Shown here piece by piece: positions 46,308 through 60,986 of a DNA stretch of 64,000 nt (position 1 is its first letter; each line of letters starts with the position of its first letter). The notes beneath the pieces are model-generated. The model did no database searches. It was not told the DNA's origin and worked only from the letters and a program-made list of their open reading frames with translations. The stretch covers positions 62,001-126,000 of the forward strand of contig JAIWNI010000024.1 of NCBI GenBank assembly GCA_025331435.1, in the 5' to 3' direction. The position numbers were made by a program, and so were the translations under genes. Origin of the DNA: Choanephora cucurbitarum. Lineage: Eukaryota > Mucoromycota > Mucoromycetes > Mucorales > Choanephoraceae.

Positions 46308-47535
46308 ATGTTTAGGCGATTTGCATTTCTAACAAAAAAGCTAAACAGAATTGAGACAAAAGAAGCGCCTACAGTCATTGCGAGATTTTCGAGTGAAAAG
46401 CAATCAATTGGCTTCATTAACCTGAGACTATCGCCACCTGTTCAGATTCGAGCTCTAAAGGACATCTACAGTATCTTCTTCAGTCATGAATTCGCTCGAG
46501 TCATTATGATCTTGATCTGGCTTATCCTTTGTGGTCTGATCGAGACTTTTATGGCACAGCTGAGTGATATGCGTTACTATGAGTTGCCAACCACTAGCAA
46601 GGTAAAGATCATGTCCTTTTTTTTTCTAGACAATCATCTTGACCATTTCTCTATAGCATCCCTTACGTGATCTCTTGCACGACGCATTTCCAAGAGTGGC
46701 AGATACCCAAATAGTCAATTATCTGCTTACTACCACTCTGCTCTATACATTAGTAGGCTTTGCTGTACAATCCCCTGACTGGACTACCCGCTTCATTGTG
46801 CTCCGTCGATTTGGTTTTATCATGGGATTTATCTATGTATTCCGAGGCATCACTCTGCTGGTCACCACATTGCCCTCTTCTCTGATTGATGAATGTCGAC
46901 CACCGGAAATTGAATTGACTGGTACGGTTGGACAACGTTTTGGTTTCTTGCTCAGTGTAATTGGTGGATCTGCCCTGACTTGTACAGACAACATTTTTTC
47001 GGGCCATACCTCCATGATGGTATCATGCTGTATGGTCTGGCGAGTACACTCTAAGCTGCGTAGACCCTTTGCTTGGATTCTCTATTTGATTGCTACTGCC
47101 GGTATCTTGATGATCCTGTTTACTCGCTTCCATTATTCGATCGACGTTGTACTGGCTATCTGTGAGTAAAAATAAATTAAATTTAAGAAGATCTGCGTTA
47201 CACTAACAATTAAATTAGACATTACCTATACTGCTTGGAATATCTATTTACAATACATTCAAGAGGCGTCTATGAAATACATGTTTGGCCGTACAGGACA
47301 TTCTGCACTAGAGACTTTCCAATCAGAACTCACATCCGATGCTATCCTCACGCATGAATTTCTGGCCTGGCAACCTCATCCCTTAGGCAAGGATTGGCTG
47401 ATGCATTTCTTTATGTATGTAGATGGACTTGATATCCGTCTTCGAGCTCTTGGAGTCTTTGATGAGAAGGGTTATCCCAAAAAGAATTTCCATAAGGCCT
47501 CCATAACAGAAAAGAAAGCCTTTACTGTTGTCTAA
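46308..47535 (+). CDS. Sphingomyelin-synthase-like phosphotransferase (PAP2_C family)
   Basis: Polytopic membrane enzyme related to animal sphingomyelin synthases/SMSr, which transfer a phospho-alcohol head group to ceramide in Golgi or ER. Three exons (46308-46601, 46657-47161, 47219-47535) join to 371 aa. About six membrane helices are visible, beginning FARVIMILIWLILCGLIETF. The catalytic triad is present: CTDNIFSGHTSMM (His215) and RFHYSIDVVLAI (His257, Asp261). The signature ending IDVVLA is diagnostic for the PAP2_C/SMS group. The head group used in this fungus (inositol, ethanolamine or choline) cannot be read from sequence; most dikarya use AUR1 instead, so the presence of an SMS-like gene is notable. 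Convergent with the small gene at 47673. Confidence 0.9.
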
Positions 47536-47672
47536 TAACTTGTGCTATTATTATTATTATTGTCATTATTTACCCTTTCTTAAAAACCCCTTCTTTACAT
47601 CTTAATACACCTAATACTGTTTTGCATTTGATTTTATAATAAAAAAACTCTTTTTTGGGAAATAGGCTAATT

Positions 47673-48207
47673 TTATTCCTCTTCTTCTGCAAAAGCATCC
47701 CAATCAAAATCATCATAGTTTTCTTCCTCATTGTCCACTTTCTCCTTCTTCTTTTGATCTGTCTGTTCATTCCCACCTTCTTGTTTTGCCAGAATCTCAT
47801 CATACCACTTTAGAAGCTGACTCTTCTGCTTTGTTGTGAAACAAGGTACTTTCAATGCATCTTCTATTAATGGGAATGCTGACATTGTATCAGTCAGGCC
47901 ACTATTGAGGTTGCTTAGTGTTATAACATAAATTAGAATTGAAGTTTTCTACCTTCTATCGAAAACAGTAAAATAAGCTTCTATACAGGCAAATAGCTTA
48001 TTCTTTTCTTTATCAGAAAATCTATAATCCTTTTGGTTTTTGTGAGGTTTTCTTTGTTAAGCTCTATGTTTTCTTGTCTATGGCTGTTATTACTTGATTC
48101 TTGAAAATGAATTTCTTTAGGGTGTTCATTTGCTTTACTGTCTTTGCAGTTGGCGGTTTTGGAATCGCTTTGGTGTCATCGTGAAACTGTTGAATACGTT
48201 GTTCCAT
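47673..48207 (-). CDS. Small acidic protein, unknown function
   Basis: Three exons (48139-48207, 47953-48029, 47673-47913) join in phase to 128 aa: MEQRIQQFHDDTKAIPKPPT, then RFSDKEKNKLFACIEAYFTV, then a Pro/Thr-poor helical part (TTKQKSQLLKWYDEILAKQ) and a very acidic tail DFDWDAFAEEEE. The last exon alone is an ORF starting at an internal Met, but all three phases match and the joined middle (VFDRSNLNSGLTDTMSAFP) reads naturally. The second acceptor (48030) could alternatively be a few bases downstream, but that gives a stop. The tail with Trp and Phe in acidic context looks like a docking peptide. I do not recognise the family. Confidence 0.65.
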
Positions 48208-48499
48208 AGTAAGCTATACTAGTTGAAAAGAGAAGGAAAAAAAAACTTTTTTTTTTCTCTCCAAGACCCCCGGTGTTTGAAATGGTTGTGCCTGACTGAT
48301 TCATGCTAGAGAAAGGCTAGTCTAATCACAGCAAATGTATAGCTTGGAGAACAGCATAAGCCATACACCGGCAATTTGGACGAAAAATAGATCCAATATC
48401 AAGTACAATAAACTATCTATCCTAAACTGTTTTCTCTTGTTATTTCCAAAAAAGAAAAAGCACTGAATTGATCAAACGCTAACTCTTGTTTATTTTCTT

Positions 48500-49714
<1,215 letters not shown>

Positions 49715-51468
49715 CTTAACGAAATTTGTCAACAATTAAGAAAAAAAGAAAGAAAAAGAAAGAGAAAACTGAATTCTCACGGCAAATAGCTTATCTAACT
49801 GTTGACTTTGGTCTAATCTAGATTGAAAGCCAGAAGCATACATTGCTTGCCCTTACCGTGTTGTCCTTTCTTTGTCATACATGTAAACCATTATGCTGTC
49901 TGAATCAAAGACAATAGAAGTTAGGCTTAAAATTCAGTTAGTATGTAAATATTGACGATGCTGTAAAATGGGATAAGTAAATAAGCTCAAGTCAACAAAG
50001 AAAGAAAGGAACAATCTATTCTCAGAAGCTTTGTTTATTAGTCATTGCTTTCGTCAGCCTCTTACTTTTGTGATGAAAGAGGAACCCTGTTGAACAAAGA
50101 CAAAAAGATCATTAAACAATTGGTTAATCCAAACAATCCATAGTTAGCTTGATAAACAGATAAACTGTGTAAAATACAGTAACTGATGTTTGGATCTGAA
50201 TAGGGCCCTTTTAACCTATTTTGGTATTTATTGATAGACAAATATTCATTTTCTTTCTTCAACCTATCAATGCGCTATTCCATGCTGTCTGTCATCTATT
50301 TGTTTTGAAAGCTAAACCCTTCTTGTCACGCAACAACATTGAATTCTTGAAGTTAGTTCATAATGTATGTGTGTGTAACCTTGTTTTCTAGGCTGTTCAA
50401 CCATTGTTATCTTTCTTTTTATTGACAATAAAAAAGAGAGATGATGATAGAAAGTATAGATGAGTGAGATAACACACATTGAATTGCTTGGTATTATTTG
50501 TTGTGACCACTTGTTTGTTCACAAAAGATAGATCGCCGTTGACCGTGTCATGATGTTCACAACGATAAAATGCAAATTTCAACTATTACTATGTAAAGAT
50601 GAGGGTTTTCTCTGTTTTGGAAATGTTTCGAAACAACAAATGGTTGCTAAGCTATTCAAGCCAAATAAAGTAAGGTGAACACAAGTATATATGGTTGATC
50701 CGATCCCATTCTCTAGTTATCTCACTCTCTAAATCAGGCACACGAGTTAATTTGGTTGGCACCCAAGAACCTAGTATTTTTATTTTATTTTTAGAATCTA
50801 TTCAACTAGATAGAAACGAACGTTTCAGCATAGATACAATCTATAAGAGAAGGGGGGGGGATAAAGTGTGAGAAAAACGAATGTATCAACATAGGTGTGA
50901 CAGAGCCTTGTTTTCTCTTCTTTTGTTGTTATCTTCTTCATCTTCTTACTCATTTACTCTTCTTTAAGCATTGACCAATCTGTAGTGGTATATTCTTTGT
51001 CATACGAATAACAGTAAGCTTATTGTAAGAATAAGAAAATAAAAATGTTGTTGTTATTGTTTATTTGTTTTTTACCCATCGGGATTTGTTCCGAAACTAT
51101 AAAAGTCGAAACAATTTGAATACAAAAAGGAAATATTGAAAATCAAGTTAAGGGGGTCAACAAAACTAGGATAGCCTTTGTGTTGTTCTTTTTGTTCTTT
51201 TTTTAAGGGTTTACCAAATCTGTATTTACCGGAATTATCATTCCGGCAACAAAACTTTAAGCGTTATTAAAGCGAATGGAAGAACATCGTCAAATGAGAA
51301 GCAACAACAAAAACTGATTATGACAATAAGTAGCACCACATGACTTATTTAAACCAGTTTATATAGATCCTTTTCCTTTGTTTTCTCTCTCTCTCTCTTT
51401 TCTTTTCTTTTTTTTTTCTCTCTCTTTCTTTGTATTTTATTAAAGAAGATCATTTGACAACACTTTAA
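49715..51468. other. Divergent intergenic region, dioxygenase / forkhead
   Basis: About 1.75 kb with no supported ORF. A perfect dyad CCGGAAT-TATC-ATTCCGG lies at 51229-51246, and a long CT-rich tract at 51380-51430 precedes the forkhead start. The long upstream region suits a regulated transcription-factor gene. Confidence 0.45.
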
Positions 51469-52965
<1,497 letters not shown>

Positions 52966-53193
52966 TGATTCATTGATCCCTACCATGGACCTATATTCCC
53001 CCTTCTTCTCACATCTCTTATTTCCAGAGTTCATATAAATTCTTTATACATAACATGCATTTTACATCTTTATACATATTTTGACTCAAGCCTGTTGTTT
53101 TCATTATTAAAGTTTACCTCTTTTTTATAAAATACGTGAATAAACAAAGCATATGTATATATTAAAACAAACGAAATCGAGTATTGTCACGCT

Positions 53194-53219
53194 GTGTTTG
53201 TTTGTTTGTTTGTTTGTTT
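53194..53219 (+). repeat. (TTTG)n tetranucleotide repeat
   Basis: About six TTTG units in the 3' flank of the forkhead gene. Confidence 0.75.
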
Positions 53220-55425
53220 TGCTAATCAAAGCCTCATTTATACACATTGGATCTTGCATCACAAATATTTGTAGAGAGTTCAATACTATGAAAAAGAAGG
53301 GGGAGAGAAGTTATAGGTAGAGTCAGGTTGTAAGGATACACTGTATGTAGAGATAGAATAAAATAAGCCTATACGTTCTGTTGTCATCCTATTTTAGTAG
53401 GACAACCAGCCAATTGGGTTGATCTATTTAGACTTGTTGTATGTTGATAATATGACTTTCAGTAGAGTTGATTCACTTTTTTTTTTTGCCTTCTAGTGGA
53501 TTCATTTTCTGTTGATCATAACTTCTGACTTCTGTCATCGTTTTCTTTTGTTTGTTGCAAACAGGAACTTTATTGCTTCTTTTCATTCTTCCTGAGGTAA
53601 CTGATATCAACCATGCAGCCTTCATTCAATATCACCAAGTGATCTATCGTGTTGAATGTGTGTAACCACTATAGGATCACATTCATATAGAAAAGATTCT
53701 TGTCTTGTAGATCAGCCAGGAAGCAAGTTATTCACTCTTTTCCCCTGATCCTTAGCATAAGATAGCTATTGTTTACTGTAGTTGTGAAGGAATATGCAAT
53801 TGGTGGATCAGTGGCAAGAACAATGATCTTGTTAGCTACTTGGAGAAATGACCATAAAAAGAAGTCAGAGGATTATTCTTTCAAGGACAATCCTCGAGTG
53901 TTATCAAAACAAACACAAGCCATTTTTTCTTTCATCTGTCTGAACCTTGTACAACCACACAATATTCTCCTTGAATTGCTATTAAGAACTTTTGATGACC
54001 TAAGAGTTTCAGATGCATTCTGTCAGCAACAGAGCCTTAGAGTGTATCGTTCACAAATCCTCCCTTATTTTTGTTTATTTTCTTTCTCTATTTAAGCTTA
54101 ATTGATACTTGAAGTATGCATTCACCTTTTGATCTCGTATGTTGTTATAGTCTATGCTGATAGCGAAATCTACTGTAGACTACAGTCTCTCTTTAGTTTG
54201 TTGACTTGTTTATTTTAGAAGGACCTCAAACCTTCTTTCTTTTTCTTTCTTTCTTTTATAGACCCACCCATTCTGAATACCCGGTCTAAACCTTAATCTA
54301 ATTGTCCTTTGCTTTCTGTCTGTGAGATGGTTTTTAAAACAGCGTGCATTGAATCCAGTCTAGGTTATGATGTTTGCAAGAGGTATCCGAGAAATGAAGG
54401 CTCTACAAAAGAGATGGTCTATTCATGAAAAAGTCAACAAAAGTAGCATAAGCTGCCTTATTTTTTAATGCACAGTCTTGAAGTATGACAGTATTTAGGA
54501 TACAGAAAATGATAATCAGAATTATACCCTCTATTTTACACTGTCATTTCCTTGTCTATTTCAGAGTATAATGACAAGCAAGCCCATATCACACTATAGA
54601 ACCCTTTCACTTTTTAGTCATAGAATCTGATAGAGTTTTACTCTCCCAAGGAACAAATGAAACAAAGGATAGTTGATTTCCTAGAATAGGGAAAGTATAT
54701 CTTCCGGGGCATTACACGAACCTTTTATTTTATTTTATCTTCATAATTCCCCCACCTTTTGTCTCTCGTTCAGCTATGACGTAGTAACCTGAACCCTTAT
54801 TTTTCTCTCTCTCTCTCTTTTTTTATGATTTAGCTTGTCTTTTGAATAGTGTGTTGAATAGAACAAGTTGAACGATGATCGAGAGATTTGCATTATTTAG
54901 GTTCTATGAGAAAAAAAAAAAGAAAAAGAAAGTTCAAGTGCTTTTTCCAGTGTATGGATTTCACTGGCTCAAGTTTCACACGTTAGTGCACAACTATATG
55001 GAGAAATAATAAGTGACAAAAAAAGTCAATTTAAATTTCCTTACGGTATTGGTGAGAAAATCAGATTACTTAAGCGAACCTTCTCTTCTGCCTTCATTTA
55101 CTTACCTATTCCCTTCTTCGCTATGCCAACGAGGAACCATGATTGATCGCATACTGTTTAAGAAGGGCTGCTTCTATAACCAAAATGATGTTGATCAGCA
55201 ATCAAGTATTGAAATGAATGATGAAATGTTCGTGATACCTTAACTGTCGTCATCAGATGATCTTCTTTCTCTCTTAATAAGACATAACTTTTGTTTACGC
55301 ACACACAAGCAAAACTATGTTTCTGCAAGAGAGTATTGCTAAAAGGGGAAATAACGACTTGCTCAAATCAAACTAGTGTTGTCCTACTTTTATCTAAAAA
55401 AAATTCGCATCATATATGAAGAAAG

Positions 55426-55435
55426 TATATAAAAG
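55426..55435 (+). promoter_or_regulatory. TATA box of the sugar transporter gene
   Basis: TATATAAAAG 58 nt before the ATG, followed by a CAAT- and T-rich leader. A good match to the consensus. Confidence 0.55.
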
Positions 55436-55492
55436 AAACAATCAAATTGACTTTGTTTTTACTGTTTGACAGAATATTATCATTTCTTAACA

Positions 55493-57408
55493 ATGGCTCC
55501 ACTAATACCTACTGGTTCAAGTAAAATTGATCCAAATGCAGCTAAATCCGAAGCAGGCCTTGTACTTTATCTGTAATGTAATTTAAGCTTGATCTAGATG
55601 AATTAGTAGACTGAACGATTTGCATAGAATCACAGCATTTGCAGCTATTGGCGGTTTCTTATTTGGATGTAAGAGACGATCTTGTCTGTTCTTTGCATGA
55701 TGAGTTGACACTCTTTTTTTTTTTTTATAGATGATTTTGGTGTGACAAGTGGTGTCATGGCCATGCCACAGTTTCAGGCCTATTTCGATCCTTTAACACC
55801 TGCCATTAAGGTAAGACTAGACAGGTCTCATTCGATTGTTTCTTTAACACAGATTGTTATGAAGGGTGCCCTCAATTCCCTCATGGGCTGTGGTGCTGCT
55901 TTTGGTTGTTTGGTTGCCGGTATCATGTCAGATCGATTTGGTCGTCGTGATACCATTGGCGCTGCTGCTTTGATCTTTATTGTGGGTGGTGTTCTTCAAT
56001 GCGCTTCTCATAACATCGAAATGCAATTGATTGGTCGTTTCATTTCTGGTATTTCTGTTGGTGCTTGTTCTGTCTTGTGTAAGTTGGATAAGATGATCCT
56101 TAGAAGCGTCAACTCATCTCTGTTTTTATATATAAAAAGCACCCATGTACAATGCCGAGTTAGCACCCAAGGAAATTCGTGGTAGATTGATTGGTTTTCA
56201 ACAATTGATGATTGATACTGGTTTGCTTGTGAGTGCATGGCTAGATTTCGGTACAATCTATATCAACAGCGATTGGTCATGGCGTATTCCTTACCTGGTT
56301 CAGGTGGCACCTGCCGTCCTTTTGGCTTTCTGTCCTTTCATATTACCTCGTTCGCCTCGTTGGTTGATTGAGAAGGGCCGTACAGAAGAAGCCCTGGATG
56401 TGCTTGCTTATGTACATGGCAAAGGTGACCGCCAACACCCTTATGTGATTCAGGAATTCAACGAGATCAACGACAACGTTCAATTGGAGAACAATATTGC
56501 CGTCGGAAGTTATTGGGAAATGATCAAGGACCCCAAAAACCGTCGTGTCTTATGGGTCGGTTGTTCCGTAGCCATTTTCCAACAACTGACAGGTGCCAAT
56601 GTCATCATGTATTATGCTGCATTCATGTTCCAACAAGCAGGTCTTAAAGGTTCAATGTCTCTGATGGCAAACGGTCTCGATTATGCAGTCATGGTCATCT
56701 TCTGTATTCCTGGTATGATCTTGGTAGACCGAGTAGGTCGTGTCAAATTAATGACGATTGGCTCGATTGGTATGTGTGCCTGCTTCTTCATCATTGCTGG
56801 TCTCTATGGTGGTGTAGGCTACACTGAATGGAATGAAGAGCAATTGAGTCATGTTGTCAACATGAGCAATAACCCTGCTGCAGGCAATGCTGTCATTGTC
56901 TTTATTTTCATCTTTGTTGCTTTCTATGGTACCACTTGGGCCCCTGTTGCATGGATCTACATTGCTGAAATCTTCCCCTTAAGAATCAGAAGTAAAGGTT
57001 TCGCCTTGGCATCGGCTGTGCTTTGGGTGGGTAACATTTTGGTAGGACAGGTCACTCCTATCTTGATGGACTCAATTACTTGGTAAGAATATGTCTCCTG
57101 ATGATTGAAACAAAGAAAGGCTCATGTATTTTTTTAGGGGTACTTATATTATCTATGGTATCATTGGTATTATCATGTTAGTATGGATGTGGCTATTTGC
57201 TCCAGAACCAAAGGGTCTTTCTCTTGAAGAGATTGAAGTCGTTTTCCATGGTCCTCTTGTGGTGACAAAGATCAACTATGAAGAATACTTGAGTGCACAC
57301 CGTGACGACGTTGAAAGAATTCGACAAGAACAATTTGGTCAAGAAAAAGAAAAGCAAATGGAGAAACAAGGCCATGAAGACAAAGATGGCTTTGATATTA
57401 CACATTGA
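55493..57408 (+). CDS. MFS sugar (hexose) transporter
   Basis: Twelve-helix sugar/proton symporter of the plasma membrane. Six exons (55493-55572, 55628-55668, 55731-55810, 55853-56078, 56140-57082, 57138-57408) join to 546 aa, the normal family length. Signatures seen: GGFLFGYDFGVTSGV in helix 1, SDRFGRRDTIGAAAL (loop 2-3), GRFISGISVGACSVL, PMYNAELAPKEIRGRLIGFQ (loop 4-5), RSPRWLIEKGRTEEAL, QQLTGANVIMYYAAF in helix 7, VDRVGRVKLMTIGS (loop 8-9) and WIYIAEIFPLRIRSKGFALA. The QQLTGANVIMYY and YDFGVTSG motifs suggest hexose transport, though specificity is not readable. C-terminal Glu/Lys/Gln-rich tail from about 500. Strong TATA box upstream. Confidence 0.95.
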
Positions 57409-57463
57409 TTTTTTTAAAAATTCTCTATCTTCTATATATATACACAGTTACATAGTTTAATTC

Positions 57464-57469
57464 AATAAA
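57464..57469 (+). terminator. Poly(A) signal AATAAA of the sugar transporter gene
   Basis: AATAAA 56 nt after the stop codon, only 16 nt before the stop codon of the converging gene at 57485. Confidence 0.4.
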
Positions 57470-57484
57470 TAATGCATTTTCTTT

Positions 57485-57855
57485 CTAAATCAAACAAGAA
57501 CCCCATCTTTCAAAAGGTGGGCGATAGACAGGTGTCATGCCAGTACAGATTTGGCTCTTTACTTCATGATTTGAATTGATTTGCGAAGATGTATAAGAGC
57601 CTGTGTTTGGGTTGTAATGGCACAAAGTCATTCCTAATGGTGGAGTGGTAGGTCTTGGAATGGCTGGTGGTGCAGTGACTTCTTCCATTGAATGATCTTC
57701 TGTATTGGGTGAATCCATTGTGTGAGCACGTTTTGTGCTCTCCTAAAGAGAAGCATAGTTGGGTTAGTTGTCAATTGACATTGAGATCAAATGGGTCTTA
57801 CCTTATTCATTGAGTCAAGGTTTTTTCTTTTTAACAATTGATTTGATGTGCTCAT
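57485..57855 (-). CDS. Small Pro/Thr-rich protein, unknown function
   Basis: Two exons (57802-57855, 57485-57742) join in phase 0 to 103 aa. It starts MSTSNQLLKRKNLDSMNK, crosses a 59-nt intron with GTAAGA donor and CTTTAG acceptor, and continues ESTKRAHTMDSPNTEDHSME, a Pro-rich patch PPAIPRPTTPPLGMTLCHYN and a C-terminal PVYRPPFERWGSCLI. Basic N-terminus and short conserved-looking tail suggest a soluble regulatory or adaptor protein. The family is not recognised. The splice sites and even residue mix support a real gene. Its 3' end nearly touches that of the sugar transporter. Confidence 0.65.
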
Positions 57856-60054
57856 GATGGTAATGAAAGAAAAAAAGAAGAAAGAAAATTTTGTGCACAC
57901 CATTTTCAGAAATAAATGCTATGGTTTTAAACTGCGCAAGTAGCATTGAGATGGCACTAAAATTAAGGTGAATTTACTTGGCCCATGGATGAAATACATG
58001 ACGTAAAGGAGGTTTCTATATGAATCAAGTTTTAAGTGTGAATTATAAGCTTGCTCCGTCTCTTTTCTTAAACAAGCTCGGTGAGATCCTTGATCTTGAC
58101 TAATGTAACCCATCTTAGCGATTAGCACTGTATGCGTCTGAATATAAGACAGGGCGATAGAATCGTACAGTAACATGTACGATTCGATTACCCTTATTGC
58201 ATACAGACATACGCAATCGTTATAGAGAAAAAAGCATCAACGGTCGAGACCAGCCAATACAACCAAAAGCTTTTTTTGAACAAGTTGTATTGTCATGTAA
58301 ACCATCATATAAAAGAAAGATCTGAGTAGTGCCTAGAGCCACTGTCAATGAAAAGAACAAATGTCCAATGTTGGTGATCTTTGCTGCTTTTGGTGTCTTC
58401 ACTCAAGAACAAAAGCACAAGGCCAGTATGAGAACACCACTGCTTAGCTAGCAAAAGAGAGTAGAGGTGTTGAAATAGACGATCTTGGCAACTATGACAA
58501 GGACAAATTTGCCTGTCTATTTGAGAAGTTCTATGTATCGTTGGTCCCTTATGGTAATTGCATCTCGCTATAAAAACCATATCAACAAAGTAAGCCTATT
58601 AGCAATAGTAGGAAAGTAATGCGAGATCAAGTCTTGGTTGATTGAGAATGGGCTATTTGGCTGACCCAGATCAACCAAAGAAAAGCGATCTTTTGGAGGT
58701 AGTGAAGAATCTTGCTATTAAACCTGTCTGCGTAACATAATTGATAGCAGAAAAGCATGGACATACTATCATAATTACTTTTCATTCTATCCTTGTAAAT
58801 TACAACCAATCGAGAAGGCGTGTGGGGATAATAGCCTTCCATGACAAGGAGAAAGATACTGCTGCTACATTGAAGAAAGGAAAAAGGCTTGACGAAAGCC
58901 TCTCTGAGAAACAATAATTTCATCTTCTGTCAGTCTGAAAGAAGTCTTTTCAACAATGCCTGAAAATATCATGGTGACTTTGTTGAAAAATGTAAAGAAT
59001 AAGACATACACGTTAGTGAGGCTTCTTCCAGATGAGTCTTAATTAGAGAAATGAAAAACGCATTTCTGAAAATGTACAGTGATGAAGTGAAATGAATATA
59101 AACACTAGTATGAGCTCTAGAACGGTACTCATTTTATGAGTGTAACGCGAGAAAATCTCTATTTGAAGACGAAAAAGACGAGCTAAAAATGTTACTTGCA
59201 GAGAAAGCATTTTGCTCTAGACTAAAAAGTCAAATCCGAAAAAGAAAAAGTAGATAAACATTTGGGTGGGTACAGCTATTTTCTTTCTTTCAAAGAGAAT
59301 ACAGGTGAACAAAGAAAGCGGCACTCAATAAACAGAATATGAAAGACAAAGAATTAAACTACAAAAAATGGCAAATCAATTCTCTTTCAATACAGACTCG
59401 TCATACTAGCGTCGAATGACGGCTTTATTGGCTCGAAAGGCAAACGAAGGGTAGAAAGACAGATCATGGAATAGGTGAGCTCAATGGGCTTTTCAGGCCT
59501 TAGAGAGGGCAGCCAGGTTGACTACAAGCCACTCAATCATATCTGAGGGTCTTATTGGTAAAGAAGTAGTCTATTCATGGGTTGTCATGTCAACAAACAG
59601 ACGGTATAAAGTCAATTGACGCAGCAACTGTTTCACTAAAAATTAAACCAAATAAAAACGAAACTGTGAGAAGCATTAATCACCAGATTCAACCCCAATC
59701 AAGATAAGCTGACACATTGCTGATTTTTTTTATTCATTCCTTTTTCCTTTCACGGTAGCCGTAGGCGCTTATGTTTGTTTATACGGTAAAGATGAACAGA
59801 ATATTTGTGTAATCGTACCTTGACAAGCGTTGCTTAAGTCAAGTTGAATAGTGATTCTAAGATCATTCCTCAAAAACGAATAAAGTCATGTATAGAAAGT
59901 ATGCCATTTGTCTAAACTTAGATGGTCTTTTAAAGAAAAAAAAAGAGAGATGTTCATTATATTCAAAATTTATAGATGTCAGTGATGGAGGGTAATGCAA
60001 GGATTTAGATTGGTAAGTGTAAATAATACAAGCAAAATAAATAGAAAAAGTAAA
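57856..60054. other. 2.2-kb gene-free region, possible relics
   Basis: Minus-strand ORFs at 57919-58176, 58305-58580 and 58627-58923 follow each other in different frames and might be pieces of one dead gene, but none shows a domain. A 9-bp perfect dyad GAATCGTAC/GTACGATTC with an 8-nt loop lies at 58160-58185. Nothing else was seen. Confidence 0.35.
58160..58185. repeat. Inverted repeat, 9-bp arms
   Basis: GAATCGTAC (58160-58168), loop AGTAACAT, GTACGATTC (58177-58185). It could be a hairpin or a dimeric protein site; no neighbouring feature explains it. Confidence 0.6.
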
Positions 60055-60986
60055 TTATATAGCTGCAATATTAGTGTGCTCTATGAAAGAAGAAGAGCTT
60101 CTTATGCCATTGTCAAATTCCATATGTAAATGAGAACCAAAGGGCATGCATCCTTCAAATACAGCCTCAGACATAAGTGAGCTTATGGTTTCTACTGTGT
60201 TGGTATCATTTTCTATCAGATGGCTTGTTATCTTCCGAAGACTATTCCAAACCACAGATAATATGGCATTGGATCTATCCATTCCTGGTATACCAGGATG
60301 ATGTACAGGAATTCTAGAATAAAGAAAAAATGAGTATTCTCTAACTGAATGAAGTATATCTTAGCCTACCTATCTAAATCTTCAGGGCCTTTGGCGAATG
60401 ATTTGTTTGTAGCACAATTGATGTCTTCTTCCTCTGACGACACCATGGCGACCTCACCTGATGATACGCCCCTTAACAAATCCTGTGAATTAATTCCTGC
60501 CGCTGTCGGTAAAAAATGGGGCGACTCTATATTGGCTTTTGCGAAAGAGGGTGGCTTAATACCGGCATGAGGCAAAGTGATATCGACCACCTCATCATCT
60601 GAGTCGATTTCATCAGCCAGGCGGTCAGGCAACAGACCTTGAATAGCTTGAACAAATTCGGTCGCTGATTCTTCAGATTCGGATGGTGAATTACTGCTGG
60701 TTTGATCTGAAGAATCTTCGATAAGAAAAGTGCCTGTACCATCATGCGAAGGCAAAAAAGCATTGGTGTCCAGGTCAGAGAAGGACTCTGTATCAGAAGG
60801 GTTGTGAGTAAATGAATAGGGTGAACTTCCTGCCGAGATAGGTGAGGTTGCAGAAGGTAATGTTGAGCTTATAACATGCCAATCATTTTCAGAATCTGTA
60901 AAAAGTTGGTTCGGTTGATCATTATCGGAAGATTCTTCAGCAATAGGTCGACTGATAGGCCTTCTTTGTTGCTGAATGAAAGCCAT
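60055..60986 (-). CDS. Acidic Ser-rich protein with a candidate Atg8-interacting motif
   Basis: Two exons (60370-60986, 60055-60313) join to 291 aa. The first 200 residues are disordered-looking, rich in Ser, Asp and Glu. SENDWHVISS (about 33-42) matches the Atg8-interacting/LIR pattern of acidic residues followed by W-x-x-I. A second acidic region is ATEFVQAIQGLLPDRLADEI then DSDDEVVDITLP. The second exon encodes a more ordered segment GMDRSNAILSVVWNSLRKIT and ESISSLMSEA-like helices, ending TNIAAI. No known domain was recognised. The motif alone is common by chance in disordered proteins, so an autophagy role is only a suggestion. Start at 60984-60986 is the first ATG of the frame. Confidence 0.75.

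Larger units (their letters stand above)
52966..55492. other. 2.5-kb gene-free region
   Basis: No supported gene. ORFs at 53769-54095 and 55013-55243 show no domain. A (TTTG)n tract lies at 53194-53219. A short hairpin GTTGTC-CCTA/TAGG-ACAAC is near 53380-53407, and a 15-bp palindrome ACTGTAG-A-CTACAGT near 54171-54186. The right end holds the sugar-transporter promoter. Confidence 0.4.

Noticed and set aside
53769..54095. 108-codon plus-strand ORF
   Set aside because: Longest ORF of its gene-free region but without a domain, signal or matching exons.
57919..58923. Three successive minus-strand ORFs that might be one dead gene
   Set aside because: Frames interrupted by stops, and no family likeness found, so a pseudogene call is not supported.
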